DNA of 64,000 bases from Paramagnetospirillum magnetotacticum MS-1 (lineage in GTDB: Bacteria > Pseudomonadota > Alphaproteobacteria > Rhodospirillales > Magnetospirillaceae). This document shows positions 25,983-35,185 of this stretch, piece after piece; positions within the stretch are counted from its first letter, which is position 1; every line of letters begins with the position of its first letter. The stretch is from assembly GCF_000829825.1 (NCBI RefSeq), contig NZ_JXSL01000028.1:1-64000 (forward strand). The letters are read 5' to 3'. The notes below the pieces were generated by a model, which searched no databases, had not been told where the DNA came from, and saw only the letters and a list, made by a program, of their open reading frames with translations. A program made the translations under genes and the position numbers.

Positions 25983-27590
25983 GTGTTGTCGTCTCGCCCA
26001 CTGCTATTCTCGCTCACCATGGGCCTGGCCGTTCTCGGCTGGGACGTGCCTGCTCAGGCCCAATCCGCTGCCGAGACGCAGCGACGTATTGAAGCGGCCA
26101 TCGCCACCGCGCCCACGGCCGACCCGGCCCAGGATGGCAAGGCTCTGCGGGATTTTTACCGTGCCCGCCAGGGCCTGCCCGCCTGGAGCGGCGATAATGC
26201 CGCCTCGGGCAAGGCATTGCTGGCCCAGATCAGCGGTTTGGCCTTGGCGCAGGGACTCGACCCCGCGGCCTATGCCCTGCCCACCGGCGCCGGAGAGATG
26301 GATGCCGACGTCCTGATCAGCGCGGCCCTGCTGCGTTTCGGGCGCGACTTGTCCGTCGGCGCCGTCCTTCCGGCCCGCAATCTGGGTGGGTTCGGCGCCG
26401 AGACTCGTGGAGAGTTCGACGGCGCCCGTTTCCTCAAGGCTCTTGCCGAGGGCAAGCCCCTGACCGAACAGATCGACGTCATATCCCCCCAATATGTTGG
26501 CTATATGCGCCTGCGTGACGGATTGGAAAAGGCGCGCGCCATCGCCGCCGCAGGCGGCTGGCCCAGCATTCCCGACGGCGCCAAGCTGGTCCCAGGCGAC
26601 ACCGACGACCGCGTCCCTGTCCTGCGCCGCCGTCTGATCGCCTCGGGCGATCTGGGCGACGGTCTGGCCGAGGGCCGGACCTATGATGCCCCTCTGGCCG
26701 AGGCGGTCAAGCGCTTCCAGCTCCGCCACGGTCTTGAGCCCGACGCCACCATCGGCGGCAAGACTCTGGCTCATCTCAATGTTCCCGCCGATGCCAGGGC
26801 GCGCCAGATCGCGGTCAATATGGAACGCTGGCGCTGGATGCCCCATTCCTTCGGTCGCCACCACATCGCCGTCAACATCGCCGCCCAGCAGATGGAAGTG
26901 GTCGAGGACGGGGCCGTGGCCATGTCCATGCGGGTGGTGGTCGGCGACGTCAAGCACCCAACGCCCAGCATGAGCACCACCATGAGTTCGGTGGTTCTCA
27001 ACCCCGCCTGGCGGGTGCCGACCAGCATCGCCAACAAGGAAATCCTGCCCAAGCTGCGCAAGGATCCCAACTATCTGACCAGCAGCAAGCTCCAGATCGT
27101 CGATTATCCTGAGGGCAGCCCGGAATCGGCGGGCGATGGTGTCGATTGGAACGCCATCGGCAAGAAATTCCCCTATCGCCTGCGTCAGCCTCCGGGGCCG
27201 GATAACGCCCTTGGCCAGTTGAAGTTCAACCTGACCGATTCTGACGATATCTACATGCATGACACCAATAACCGCAGGGTGTTCGGACGCTCCTACCGGG
27301 CATTGTCCCATGGCTGCGTCAGGCTGGAACGGCCTGTGGAACTGGGCGAGTTGATGCTGGGCCCGCGTTGGCAGGGCAAGCTGGCGGAAAACATCGCGGC
27401 CAATCGGTCCACCCGCACCTTGATGCTGGAGCGGACCACCCAGGTCTACATGATGTATTGGACCGCCTGGACCGACGAGGCCGGAATTCTTCACTTCCGT
27501 GACGACATATACGGCCATGACCGACGGCTTATGACCGCCATGGAGCGCAGCCGGAGTCCCGCGCCCCGCCCCGCATCGGGCCGGTCCTGA
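25983..27590 (+). CDS. L,D-transpeptidase, YcbB (LdtD) type
   Basis: About 535 residues with an N-terminal signal peptide ending near PAQAQS. A middle peptidoglycan-binding domain (YDAPLAEAVKRFQLRHGL) is followed by a YkuD catalytic domain with IYMHDTNNRRVFGR and SHGCVRLERPVEL; the nucleophile is Cys445. The enzyme makes 3-3 cross-links in peptidoglycan in the periplasm. The start is uncertain: the GTG at 25983 has AGAGG at good spacing and gives a compact signal; a TTG at 25953 is also in frame. The next gene encodes another cell-wall peptidase-like protein, an arrangement common in proteobacteria. Confidence 0.9.
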   Translation: MLSSRPLLFSLTMGLAVLGWDVPAQAQSAAETQRRIEAAIATAPTADPAQDGKALRDFYRARQGLPAWSGDNAASGKALLAQISGLALAQGLDPAAYALPTGAGEMDADVLISAALLRFGRDLSVGAVLPARNLGGFGAETRGEFDGARFLKALAEGKPLTEQIDVISPQYVGYMRLRDGLEKARAIAAAGGWPSIPDGAKLVPGDTDDRVPVLRRRLIASGDLGDGLAEGRTYDAPLAEAVKRFQLRHGLEPDATIGGKTLAHLNVPADARARQIAVNMERWRWMPHSFGRHHIAVNIAAQQMEVVEDGAVAMSMRVVVGDVKHPTPSMSTTMSSVVLNPAWRVPTSIANKEILPKLRKDPNYLTSSKLQIVDYPEGSPESAGDGVDWNAIGKKFPYRLRQPPGPDNALGQLKFNLTDSDDIYMHDTNNRRVFGRSYRALSHGCVRLERPVELGELMLGPRWQGKLAENIAANRSTRTLMLERTTQVYMMYWTAWTDEAGILHFRDDIYGHDRRLMTAMERSRSPAPRPASGRS

Positions 27591-27717
27591 CCCGATCCGC
27601 GATCGCCATACCTACCCGCAAACCGGACCAAGGGGTAGTTGACTCCTGCCCGCCCGAAAATGCTAATAAGGTCCCCACCCGAGGGGGAGAGCCTCGGTTC
27701 ACGGAGACGGAGGGGGA

Positions 27718-28266
27718 ATGTTCGATAAGGCGAAAAGCCGGCGTGGCTTCCTTGGACTCGGTCTGAGCGCGGCAGCCACCCTGGTGATCAGCAATCCGGT
27801 CGAGGCCGCCGTCCGGCGCCTGCCCGAGCGCCAGATCCACCTTTACAACACCCATACGGGCGAATCGCTGAAGTCCATCTATTGGGCCGAAGGGCGCTAC
27901 CAGACCAAGTCCATCGCCCAGATCAGCCGTTTCCTGCGCGATCACCGCAACGGCCAGGTCCACCCCATGGACCCCAAGCTGCTCGACATGATGAACTCGG
28001 TCCAGCGCAAGGTCGGCGCCAAGGGGCCGATCCACATCATCTGCGGCTATCGCTCTCCCGCCACCAACGCCATCATGGCCTCGCTCAGCGACGGCGTCGC
28101 CACCCAGTCCCTGCACACCCAGGGCAAGGCGGTGGATATCCGGCTGCCCGGCCACGCCACCCGCCATGTGGGTAAGGCCGCCCTGTCGCTCAAGGCGGGA
28201 GGCGTCGGCATGTATCCCGAATCCGATTTCGTCCACATCGACACCGGCCGCGTGCGGACCTGGTAG
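27718..28266 (+). CDS. DUF882 / YcbK-like M15 peptidase with Tat signal
   Basis: A 182-residue protein beginning with a twin-arginine signal (SRRGFLGLGLSAAATLV). The mature part matches the YcbK/DUF882 group of M15 zinc peptidases: CGYRSPATN, SLHTQGKAVDIRL and DFVHIDTG supply the His-Asp-His metal ligands. It probably cleaves peptidoglycan peptides in the periplasm. It follows the YcbB-type transpeptidase by 127 bases, the same pair of families adjacent in Escherichia coli (ycbB-ycbK). Confidence 0.88.
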   Translation: MFDKAKSRRGFLGLGLSAAATLVISNPVEAAVRRLPERQIHLYNTHTGESLKSIYWAEGRYQTKSIAQISRFLRDHRNGQVHPMDPKLLDMMNSVQRKVGAKGPIHIICGYRSPATNAIMASLSDGVATQSLHTQGKAVDIRLPGHATRHVGKAALSLKAGGVGMYPESDFVHIDTGRVRTW

Positions 28267-28282
28267 GAGCTTTCTCCTACTT
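28263..28282 (+). terminator. Hairpin containing both convergent stop codons
   Basis: GTAGGAG (28263-28269) pairs with CTCCTAC (28274-28280) around CTTT and is followed by TTT on the plus strand. The TAG of the upstream gene lies in the left arm and the TAG of the opposite-strand gene lies in the right arm. Confidence 0.65.
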
Positions 28283-28957
28283 TCCCTTGCGGCCCTCGAG
28301 CATAGGCCGAAGAGACTCGACCGCCTGGACCACCTTGTCCGGCGGCACTTGGCGAAGGTCGAAGCCGAACCAGCCCTTGGGCACGTCGAACATCTGACGG
28401 TCCACCGGCCCGACCCGCACGTCGGACAAGGTCATCTCCACCGGGGAATCATCGCCGTCGGCGCTGCTCAGCACGCCCACCGCCTTGACCACGATACCGT
28501 CGCGGCTGGTCCAGATGTCACCGGAAAAGCCGCCCTTGGGCCCCTCGGCCAAGGTCTTCCAGCGGGTGGCGCGCAGACCGCCGACGGTTTCGTCGCGCAG
28601 CCGCGTGCGATTGGCCTGCCATGCGTCCAACCCGCCGACCATGCCTGCGGCGGCGCGCAGCGACAGTCCCACATACCACTTGCCCGACAGCCCCAGGAGG
28701 GTGGCACTGTCGGCCTTGCGGTCGATGAGGATGCCCTGGCCGCCGCCCGTGGTGGCGACTTCGCGCCGTTCCAGACCGGGCGCATGCCAGACCCGGCCGT
28801 GATAGGTGCCGCGCGACGAGGTGACCGAAAAGGCGGCGGCATAGGAGACCGGCACGTCCAGCAGGTCGAGAGCCGGTTCGGCGGCAAGGGCAGAACCTCC
28901 CCAAACGAACATCAACAACAAGGCGATGAAATGGCGCACGGGACCCTCGCGAAACAT
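28277..28957 (-). CDS. Secreted protein of unknown function
   Basis: About 226 residues with a clear signal peptide (HFIALLLMFVWGGSALAAEP). The mature part is beta-rich with no cysteines, and phrases such as GILIDRKADSATLLGLSGKWYVG and FSGDIWTSRDGIVVKAVG recall the LolA/DUF4412-like folds that bind lipids or sit under the outer membrane. I do not recognise a specific family. ATG 28957 gives the signal peptide; two codons CTG-TGC earlier the frame continues. It is convergent with the DUF882 gene. Confidence 0.6.
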   Translation of the reverse strand: MFREGPVRHFIALLLMFVWGGSALAAEPALDLLDVPVSYAAAFSVTSSRGTYHGRVWHAPGLERREVATTGGGQGILIDRKADSATLLGLSGKWYVGLSLRAAAGMVGGLDAWQANRTRLRDETVGGLRATRWKTLAEGPKGGFSGDIWTSRDGIVVKAVGVLSSADGDDSPVEMTLSDVRVGPVDRQMFDVPKGWFGFDLRQVPPDKVVQAVESLRPMLEGRKGK

Positions 28958-29066
28958 TGTCTTGCAGCAAAGCACGGGCAGGACTTGGGCTCAAGCACCG
29001 GAACAATCCGGTTGCGCCGCCCTTGGCACGCCGTATCATCGTACCCTGCTTAAGGAGAGGGCGCCC

Positions 29067-31145
29067 ATGTCCCAGGATACCAATACCGGACGGCGCCGTA
29101 TGGATCAGGCCGCCGGACTGCTGGTCCGCACCACCGAGGCGCTGTTGCGGGCTTCGGACGAGACGGAGCTACTGGAACAGATCTGCCGGATCGGGGCCGA
29201 GGCGGGACATTGTCTATGCTGGATCGGTTATGCCGGAGAAGGGCCTGAGCGGCCGGTCACGATCATGGCCCGTGCCGGGCAGTCGGCGGATTACCTGGAC
29301 GGCCTGACCGTCAGTTGGAACGACGACCCGTCCGGCCAAGGCCCGACCGGCATCGCCATCCGCAACGGCCAGCCCTATGTGGTCGCGGACACCTTGACTG
29401 ACCCGAATTTCGCCCCCTGGCGGGACAAGGCGGAACGCTTCGGTTTCCGCTCGGGCGTGGCCCTTCCCGTCGGCGAGGGTGACGAACGGATCGGCGCCCT
29501 CATGTACTACGCCACCCGGCCCAATATGTTCGATGCCCAAGTGGTCGGCATGCTGATGGGCGTGGCCCGCAATCTGTCGCACGGCATCGCCGCGCTACGC
29601 ATGCGCGGCCGCCATCAGCATGTCGCCCGTGAACTGGCCGAAAGCGAGCAGCGTTACCGTTCCCTGGTGGAACTGGCCCCCGACGCCATCGTCGTCCATG
29701 GCCATGGCACCATCTTGTTTGCCAACCAGGCCGCCATCCACGCCTTCGGCGCCAGTTCCCGATCCCGCCTCACCGGAAGGCTGGTCCTGGATCTGGTCCA
29801 TCCCGAAAGCCGCGACGACGCGCTGGAACGTCTGGAAGCGCCGCCGCCCGGTCATATCCTCAATCACTATCGGTTGCTGCGCCTGGACGGCACGCCTTTC
29901 GAAGCGGAGGTCCTGGCCTGTTCCATCTCGTTCAAGGGGCTTCCAGCCCGGCTGCTGGTGGTCCGCGACATCAGCGAGCGCACCAGGGTGCAGGAAACCC
30001 TGATGCAGACCGCCAAACTGGCCACGCTGGGTGAGATGGCCGCCGGTCTGGTCCACGAATTGTCCCAACCCCTCAACATCATCCGTCTTGCCGCCGAGGG
30101 CGCCATGATGCTGATCGAGCGGGATAAGGCCTCACAGGAATTCCAGACCCAGCAATTCGCCCTGATCGCCGAGCAATGTGAACGGACCGCCGAGATCATC
30201 GACGATATCCGCATCTTCTCGCGCCGCGACACGGCTCCCATTCAGGTTTTCGACGCGGCTCTGGCGGTACGCTCCGCCGTCGAAGTGCTCGAAGGTCAAT
30301 TCCGCCCCGACGGGATCACCGTCGATCTGGACCTGCCCACCGGCCCTCTTCCCGTGAGCGGACGGCGCATCCAGTTGGAGCAGGTGATGATGAATCTGCT
30401 GAACAACGCCCATCACGCGCTGCGCGATTCCAAGGATGCCATGCCCTCCGACTGGACCGGCAAGATCGCGGTCAGGGCCACCCGCCAGGATGACAGCGTG
30501 CAAATCGTCATCGACGACAACGGTCCAGGCATCCCCGATTCCATGAAACCCCATCTGTTCGAACCCTTCTTCACCACCAAGGAGGCCGGTCGCGGCACGG
30601 GGCTTGGCCTGTCGGTCAGTCATGGCCTCGTTGTCGCCATGAAGGGCGATCTGGCCTTGGGGGAGAGCCCCCAGGGCGCCAGCTTCGTCATTACCCTGCC
30701 GCTGGATCTGCATGCCGCCGGTCCGACGCCCCTGCCCTCTCTGTCGCCGGGCCGGGCGCCGTCGGCCGTATCAGCCGACGCACACATCCTGGTGGTTGAC
30801 GACGAGGCCACCGCCGCCCAGACCCTGGCCCGCTACCTGCGCGAGCTTGGCTATCGGGTCAGCATCGCCGGGACGGGAATCGAGGCCTGGAAGTTGTTCT
30901 CCGAAGACCCCGCCGACGTGGTCATCACCGATCTGCGCATGCCCGCTGGCAATGGCGAACAACTGGTGGAAAAGCTGCGCGACTACGACCCGCTGCTGCC
31001 CATCGTCATCGTCACCGGCCATCTGGGCGCCACCGAGCGGGTCGCCGCCAATCTGGAGGACGACCGTTGCGCCGTCCTGAAAAAGCCCGTCGCCCTGGGA
31101 CAGTTGGGGGAACTGGTCACGGTATTTCTGCGGCCGCCCGTTTAG
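29067..31145 (+). CDS. Hybrid histidine kinase (GAF-PAS-HisKA-HATPase-REC)
   Basis: A 692-residue soluble kinase starting at ATG 29067 behind AAGGAGAG. An N-terminal GAF domain (about 20-180) is followed by a PAS domain (about 190-310), a HisKA H-box MAAGLVHELSQPLNIIRLA, ATPase motifs (NLLNNAHHAL, DDNGPGIP, GTGLGLSVS) and a C-terminal receiver with VVITDLRMPAGNG as phospho-site. The H-box HELSQPLNI belongs to the NtrB/DctB-like group. A LuxR-type regulator follows 117 bases later and may be its output. Confidence 0.92.
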   Translation: MSQDTNTGRRRMDQAAGLLVRTTEALLRASDETELLEQICRIGAEAGHCLCWIGYAGEGPERPVTIMARAGQSADYLDGLTVSWNDDPSGQGPTGIAIRNGQPYVVADTLTDPNFAPWRDKAERFGFRSGVALPVGEGDERIGALMYYATRPNMFDAQVVGMLMGVARNLSHGIAALRMRGRHQHVARELAESEQRYRSLVELAPDAIVVHGHGTILFANQAAIHAFGASSRSRLTGRLVLDLVHPESRDDALERLEAPPPGHILNHYRLLRLDGTPFEAEVLACSISFKGLPARLLVVRDISERTRVQETLMQTAKLATLGEMAAGLVHELSQPLNIIRLAAEGAMMLIERDKASQEFQTQQFALIAEQCERTAEIIDDIRIFSRRDTAPIQVFDAALAVRSAVEVLEGQFRPDGITVDLDLPTGPLPVSGRRIQLEQVMMNLLNNAHHALRDSKDAMPSDWTGKIAVRATRQDDSVQIVIDDNGPGIPDSMKPHLFEPFFTTKEAGRGTGLGLSVSHGLVVAMKGDLALGESPQGASFVITLPLDLHAAGPTPLPSLSPGRAPSAVSADAHILVVDDEATAAQTLARYLRELGYRVSIAGTGIEAWKLFSEDPADVVITDLRMPAGNGEQLVEKLRDYDPLLPIVIVTGHLGATERVAANLEDDRCAVLKKPVALGQLGELVTVFLRPPV

Positions 31146-31262
31146 GACATTTTGGCAAGACGCTCTCAGACGCCATTGTTTGTTCCCAAAAGCCCGTTTA
31201 TACTTTCAGGTAGGTTGGGGAGCGCTTGACGGCGCGGGCAAACGAAGTCGGGAGCGGGGCTC

Positions 31263-31931
31263 ATGCAAATCCTGGTGGCAGATGACCACAAATTGGTACG
31301 CGATGGCTTGAGACCGTTTCTGCAGGAACTCGACCCTGGCGCAGAGATTCTCGACGCCGCCACCTTGGGCGAGGCGATCAAGGTCATCGAGGAAAAGCCG
31401 GGAATCGGGCTGGTCCTTCTGGACCTGATGATGCCCGGCATGGATGGCCTTTCGGGGCTGGAGCAGATCAAGACCCGCATTCCAGAGACACCGGTGGTCA
31501 TCGTTTCGGGCTATTCCACCCGCGACCATGTGGTGTCGGCTGTGCAGGCGGGCGCCGCGGGCTTCATCCCCAAGACGGTCAGCGGAACCGCCATGGTCAA
31601 TGCGCTGCGCCTGGTCCTGTCTGGCGAGAAGTATCTCCCGTCCAGCACCTTCTTCGAAGACCCCAACAACCAGACCATCAATCCGGCGGCGGCCAAGCCC
31701 ACCGGCGCGCCCCCCCCCTTCGACCGACTGTCGCGGCGCGAAGGCGAGATTCTTGCCCAACTGGTCGAGGGGCGCACCAACAAGGAAATCGCCATCGCGC
31801 TTTCCCTGCAGGAAATCACCATCAAGGTCCATCTGCGCAACGTCTACCGTAAGATCGGCGCCGCCAACCGCGCCCAGGCGGTACGGATCGCCCTGCAATC
31901 GGGCTGGGTGATGCCGGAAGTCATCAATTAG
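31263..31931 (+). CDS. NarL/LuxR-type response regulator
   Basis: A 222-residue DNA-binding regulator. The receiver has D7/D8-like acidic residues (LVADDHKLVRDGL), phospho-acceptor in LLDLMMPGMDGL and a PKTVSG lysine. A Pro-rich linker leads to a GerE/LuxR helix-turn-helix (LSRREGEILAQLVEGRTNKEIA ... VHLRNVYRKIG). It should bind DNA as a dimer when phosphorylated. GGAGCGGGG precedes the ATG. Likely phosphorylated by the kinase upstream. Its targets are not evident. Confidence 0.92.
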   Translation: MQILVADDHKLVRDGLRPFLQELDPGAEILDAATLGEAIKVIEEKPGIGLVLLDLMMPGMDGLSGLEQIKTRIPETPVVIVSGYSTRDHVVSAVQAGAAGFIPKTVSGTAMVNALRLVLSGEKYLPSSTFFEDPNNQTINPAAAKPTGAPPPFDRLSRREGEILAQLVEGRTNKEIAIALSLQEITIKVHLRNVYRKIGAANRAQAVRIALQSGWVMPEVIN

Positions 31932-31947
31932 GCTTTATACGGCCCCG

Positions 31948-32688
31948 TTACCCGGCCAGCCCGCGCCGTGCCCGGTCGGCTGCCGCCACGGCGGATTCCG
32001 CGTTCTCGCCCGGCTGCAGCACATGGTAGCCGGAGAACAGGGCGAAGGCGTGAACGTCGCCCTGCCAATAGAATGGCTGCTGGTTGATGCGTTCCATGAT
32101 GTCGCGCACCTTGTCGCGCGCCGCCGCAAGCTCGGTTCCCGACAGCAGCAAGGCGAAGTCGCTACCTCCCATCAGCCCCACCGGGTCGGAGCTGCGCAAC
32201 GCCCCAACCAGATGGGCGGTAACGTGGCGCAGCGCCCCATCGCCCGCCGCCAGCCCCAGGGACTGGCGCAGACTCTCGATACCGGCCACATGCAGCAGAA
32301 CCAGGGTTCCCGAGCCATGGCCGGTGCTGAGCAGCCCCTCGAGCTCGCGGATGAAACCGCGACGGTTCAGCGCGGGCACCGTCGCGTCGCGATCGGCCAG
32401 CCCCTCGAGAAACGCCTGGCGGCGTCGGGACTGGGAATCCATCCAGCGCAGCCGGTCGGCCTCGCTCAGCAGGCCGGTCACCGCCTTGAGCACCGCCGGA
32501 GTGATGGCGGCATCGGGCAGTCCCAGGATGGAGGCCACATCGGCCACGCTGTGCTGGATATGGGGCGGTTCGTTGGGCGGATAGGGCGAATGGGGATGAT
32601 GGCCCGGAGGATGGGAATCCCTGTCCAGGGCGTATTCGTTGACATGCCCGACCGAGTAAACCGGCTCGCTGCGAAACTGGTTTGCCAT
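31948..32688 (-). CDS. Degenerate GGDEF-domain protein
   Basis: About 246 residues. The C-terminal 160 residues follow the diguanylate cyclase fold (ALNRRGFIRELEGLL, LVLLHVAGIESLRQ, GDGALRHV), but the catalytic GGDEF is replaced by GGSDF and the substrate-binding residues differ, so it is probably inactive and may bind a nucleotide or a partner. The N-terminus is His- and Pro-rich (HPPGHHPHSPYPP). The start at 32688 is chosen because AGGAGG stands five bases before the ATG. It is convergent with the LuxR-type regulator. Confidence 0.75.
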   Translation of the reverse strand: MANQFRSEPVYSVGHVNEYALDRDSHPPGHHPHSPYPPNEPPHIQHSVADVASILGLPDAAITPAVLKAVTGLLSEADRLRWMDSQSRRRQAFLEGLADRDATVPALNRRGFIRELEGLLSTGHGSGTLVLLHVAGIESLRQSLGLAAGDGALRHVTAHLVGALRSSDPVGLMGGSDFALLLSGTELAAARDKVRDIMERINQQPFYWQGDVHAFALFSGYHVLQPGENAESAVAAADRARRGLAG

Positions 32689-32837
32689 CCGTCCTCCTGA
32701 AAGGAAGAGCGATTTCAAGGCATGGTAGCACAGGGGTTCTGACCCTGTCCGAAATTTCGCCAATCGGTCCTTGCGTCCGGGGCGCGTCTGCATATAATTC
32801 CGCCCTTTCTCTTCCCGAGACAGGGTAGGAACAGCGC

Positions 32838-33359
32838 ATGGGCAAAGTAGTGCCTCCCCAGGTCGGCATCATCATGGGCAGCCAGTCCGACTGGGAAACC
32901 ATGCGTCACGCAGCCCAGGTGCTGAGCGATCTGGGCATCGCCTTCGAGACCAGGGTTGTCTCGGCCCACCGCACGCCCAAGCGCCTCTACGACTACGCCA
33001 CCTCGGCCAAGGGCCGCGGCCTCAAGGTCATCATCGCCGGGGCTGGCGGCGCCGCCCATCTGCCTGGCATGGCCGCCGCCATGACCACGCTTCCGGTCTT
33101 CGGCGTGCCCGTGGAAAGCAAGGCGCTGAAGGGCATGGACTCGCTGCTGTCCATCGTCCAGATGCCCGGCGGCATTCCCGTGGGAACCCTGGCCATCGGT
33201 AAAGCGGGCGCCACCAATGCCGCCCTGCTGGCCGGAGCGGTCATCGCCCTGATGGAGCCCGGTGTGGACAAGGCTCTGGAAGCCTGGCGCGCCCGCCAGA
33301 CCGAATCCGTGGCCGAGGCGCCCGTAGACCCCGATTCTCCCGACCTGATCCGCCCGTGA
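32838..33359 (+). CDS. purE: N5-carboxyaminoimidazole ribonucleotide mutase
   Basis: A 173-residue class I PurE that moves the carboxyl of N5-CAIR to give CAIR in purine synthesis. The substrate loop [10 protein letters not shown] and SAHRTPKRL, the [11 protein letters not shown] stretch and [13 protein letters not shown] are all conserved. It is followed by purK, whose GTG start overlaps the purE stop (GTGA), so PurK supplies N5-CAIR directly to it. Confidence 0.97.
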   Translation: MGKVVPPQVGIIMGSQSDWETMRHAAQVLSDLGIAFETRVVSAHRTPKRLYDYATSAKGRGLKVIIAGAGGAAHLPGMAAAMTTLPVFGVPVESKALKGMDSLLSIVQMPGGIPVGTLAIGKAGATNAALLAGAVIALMEPGVDKALEAWRARQTESVAEAPVDPDSPDLIRP

Positions 33360-34465
33360 GCCACGACCCCACGTCGTCACCGCTGCCGCCCGGCAGCACC
33401 ATCGGCATTATCGGCGGCGGCCAGCTGGGCCGCATGGCCGCCCTGGCTGCGGCGCGGCTGGGCTATCTCGTCCACATCTTCACGCCCGAGACCGGCTCCC
33501 CCGCCGCCCAGGTGAGCGACGCCGTCACCATCGCCCGCTACGACGACCAGGACGCCATCGAGCGCTTTGTCCGTTCGGTGGACGTGGTGACCTTCGAGTT
33601 CGAGAATATTCCGGCGGAAAGCGTCCGCCATATGGCCGAACTGGTACCGGTTCGGCCGTGCTGGAGCGTTCTGGAAGTGGCCCAGGACCGCTGCAACGAA
33701 AAGCGCTTCTTCAATTCCATCGGCATCGAGACCGCGCCCTGGCGTCCGGTGGGCAGCCTGGACGAGCTGCGCCAGGCCATCGACGCGATCGGACGGCCCG
33801 CCGTACTGAAGACCGCCCGGCTGGGCTATGACGGCAAGGGCCAGGTCAAGATCGGTCCCGATACCGACCTGGCCGAGGCCTGGGCCGCCCTGGGCGCCGG
33901 ACTGGACGAGGCCGGTCTGGGCGTTCTCGAGGGCTTTATCGACTTTCTGGGTGAAATCTCAGTCATCGTGGCGCGCGGCGCCGATGGCGAATGGGCCGCC
34001 TTCGATCCGGTGTGGAACGTCCATCGCGACCATATCCTCGACACCACCACCGTCCCCGCCCCCATCTCCCCCTCGCTCATCGGTCAGGCCATGGATATCG
34101 CCCATCGCGCCGCCGAAGCGCTGGGCGTGGTGGGATTGCTGGCGGTGGAGATGTTCGTCACCCCCAATGGGCTTCTGGCCAACGAGATGGCCCCCCGGCC
34201 GCACAATTCCGGCCACTGGACCATGGATGCCTGCGTCACCGACCAGTTCGAGCAGTTCATCCGCGCCGTCTGCGGTCTGCCGCTGGGCACGCCGGAACGC
34301 CACTCCAACGCCGAAATGAAGAATCTGATCGGCGCCGATGTGGATCAGTGGCTGGCCATCCTGAAGGACCCTTCGGCGCGCCTGCATCTCTACGGCAAGG
34401 CCGAGGCCCGCCCCGGGCGCAAGATGGGCCATGTCAACCGGATCTGGCCCCGATCCGACCGGTGA
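33356..34465 (+). CDS. purK: N5-carboxyaminoimidazole ribonucleotide synthase
   Basis: A 369-residue ATP-grasp enzyme that uses ATP and bicarbonate to carboxylate aminoimidazole ribonucleotide. It starts with an N-terminal Rossmann part ([21 protein letters not shown]), then the ATP-grasp domain ([17 protein letters not shown]) and a C-terminal [18 protein letters not shown] segment typical of PurK. Translationally coupled to purE. Normal length for the family. Confidence 0.97.
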   Translation: MSHDPTSSPLPPGSTIGIIGGGQLGRMAALAAARLGYLVHIFTPETGSPAAQVSDAVTIARYDDQDAIERFVRSVDVVTFEFENIPAESVRHMAELVPVRPCWSVLEVAQDRCNEKRFFNSIGIETAPWRPVGSLDELRQAIDAIGRPAVLKTARLGYDGKGQVKIGPDTDLAEAWAALGAGLDEAGLGVLEGFIDFLGEISVIVARGADGEWAAFDPVWNVHRDHILDTTTVPAPISPSLIGQAMDIAHRAAEALGVVGLLAVEMFVTPNGLLANEMAPRPHNSGHWTMDACVTDQFEQFIRAVCGLPLGTPERHSNAEMKNLIGADVDQWLAILKDPSARLHLYGKAEARPGRKMGHVNRIWPRSDR

Positions 34466-34576
34466 ACGGCCCATGGCAATGACGATTTCGTAACCTCACG
34501 ATTTCGCCGTTGACCCCCGACCCATATTGCCGGATTTTGGCGACCGGTCCTTAGCCTTTAGATCTATGGGTTTGCC

Positions 34577-35182
34577 TTGGAAGAGCTGGTCGTCCACGTC
34601 CTGACGCAATACGGATACCTGCTCTATCCGTTCATTACCGCCTGGACCTTCGTCGAAGGCGAGACGGTGGTGATCGTGACGGGCGTCCTGGCCTCGGAAG
34701 GCCGTTTTCGCATCCATGTGGAAATGCTGGCCCTGGCGGCGCTGACCGGAAGCTTTTTCGGCGACCAGCTCTATTACTATATCGGCCGCCGCTACGGGAC
34801 GCCGCTGCTCAAGCGCTGGCCCAGTCTGTCGGGACGCATCGACTGGGCCTTCGAGACGGTCAACCGCAGCCCGGCCGTCTTCATCTTGTCGTTCCGCTGG
34901 ATCTATGGGGTGCGCAACGTGGCGCCCTTCATCGTCGGCATCGCGGGCGTGCCGCGCGTCAAATATCTGGTGCTGAACTTCATCGCGGCGGCCATCTGGG
35001 CTCATTCCTTCGCCTGGGGCGGCTTCTTCATGGGCCGCAAGCTGGAGGAATGGCTGGGCGACAGCAAATGGTTCGTGCTGGGCGGATTCATCGTCTTCAT
35101 GATCGGCTTTGGAGTATTTGGCGCCATGCGCGGACGCGCCAAGAGCGCACCCAAAGCGGCCGAGCCTTCGGAACCGACCTAG
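34577..35182 (+). CDS. DedA family membrane protein
   Basis: A 201-residue inner-membrane protein with four to five hydrophobic helices. It shows the DedA pattern: acidic FVEGETVVIVTG, then GDQLYYYIGRRYG and FRWIYGVRNVAPFIVG. DedA proteins are needed for envelope integrity and some move undecaprenyl phosphate or phospholipids across the membrane. A TTG at 34577 starts the family alignment; no ATG is available in frame nearby. It stands alone after purK with a 111-base gap. Confidence 0.85.
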   Translation: MEELVVHVLTQYGYLLYPFITAWTFVEGETVVIVTGVLASEGRFRIHVEMLALAALTGSFFGDQLYYYIGRRYGTPLLKRWPSLSGRIDWAFETVNRSPAVFILSFRWIYGVRNVAPFIVGIAGVPRVKYLVLNFIAAAIWAHSFAWGGFFMGRKLEEWLGDSKWFVLGGFIVFMIGFGVFGAMRGRAKSAPKAAEPSEPT

Positions 35183-35185
35183 CCG

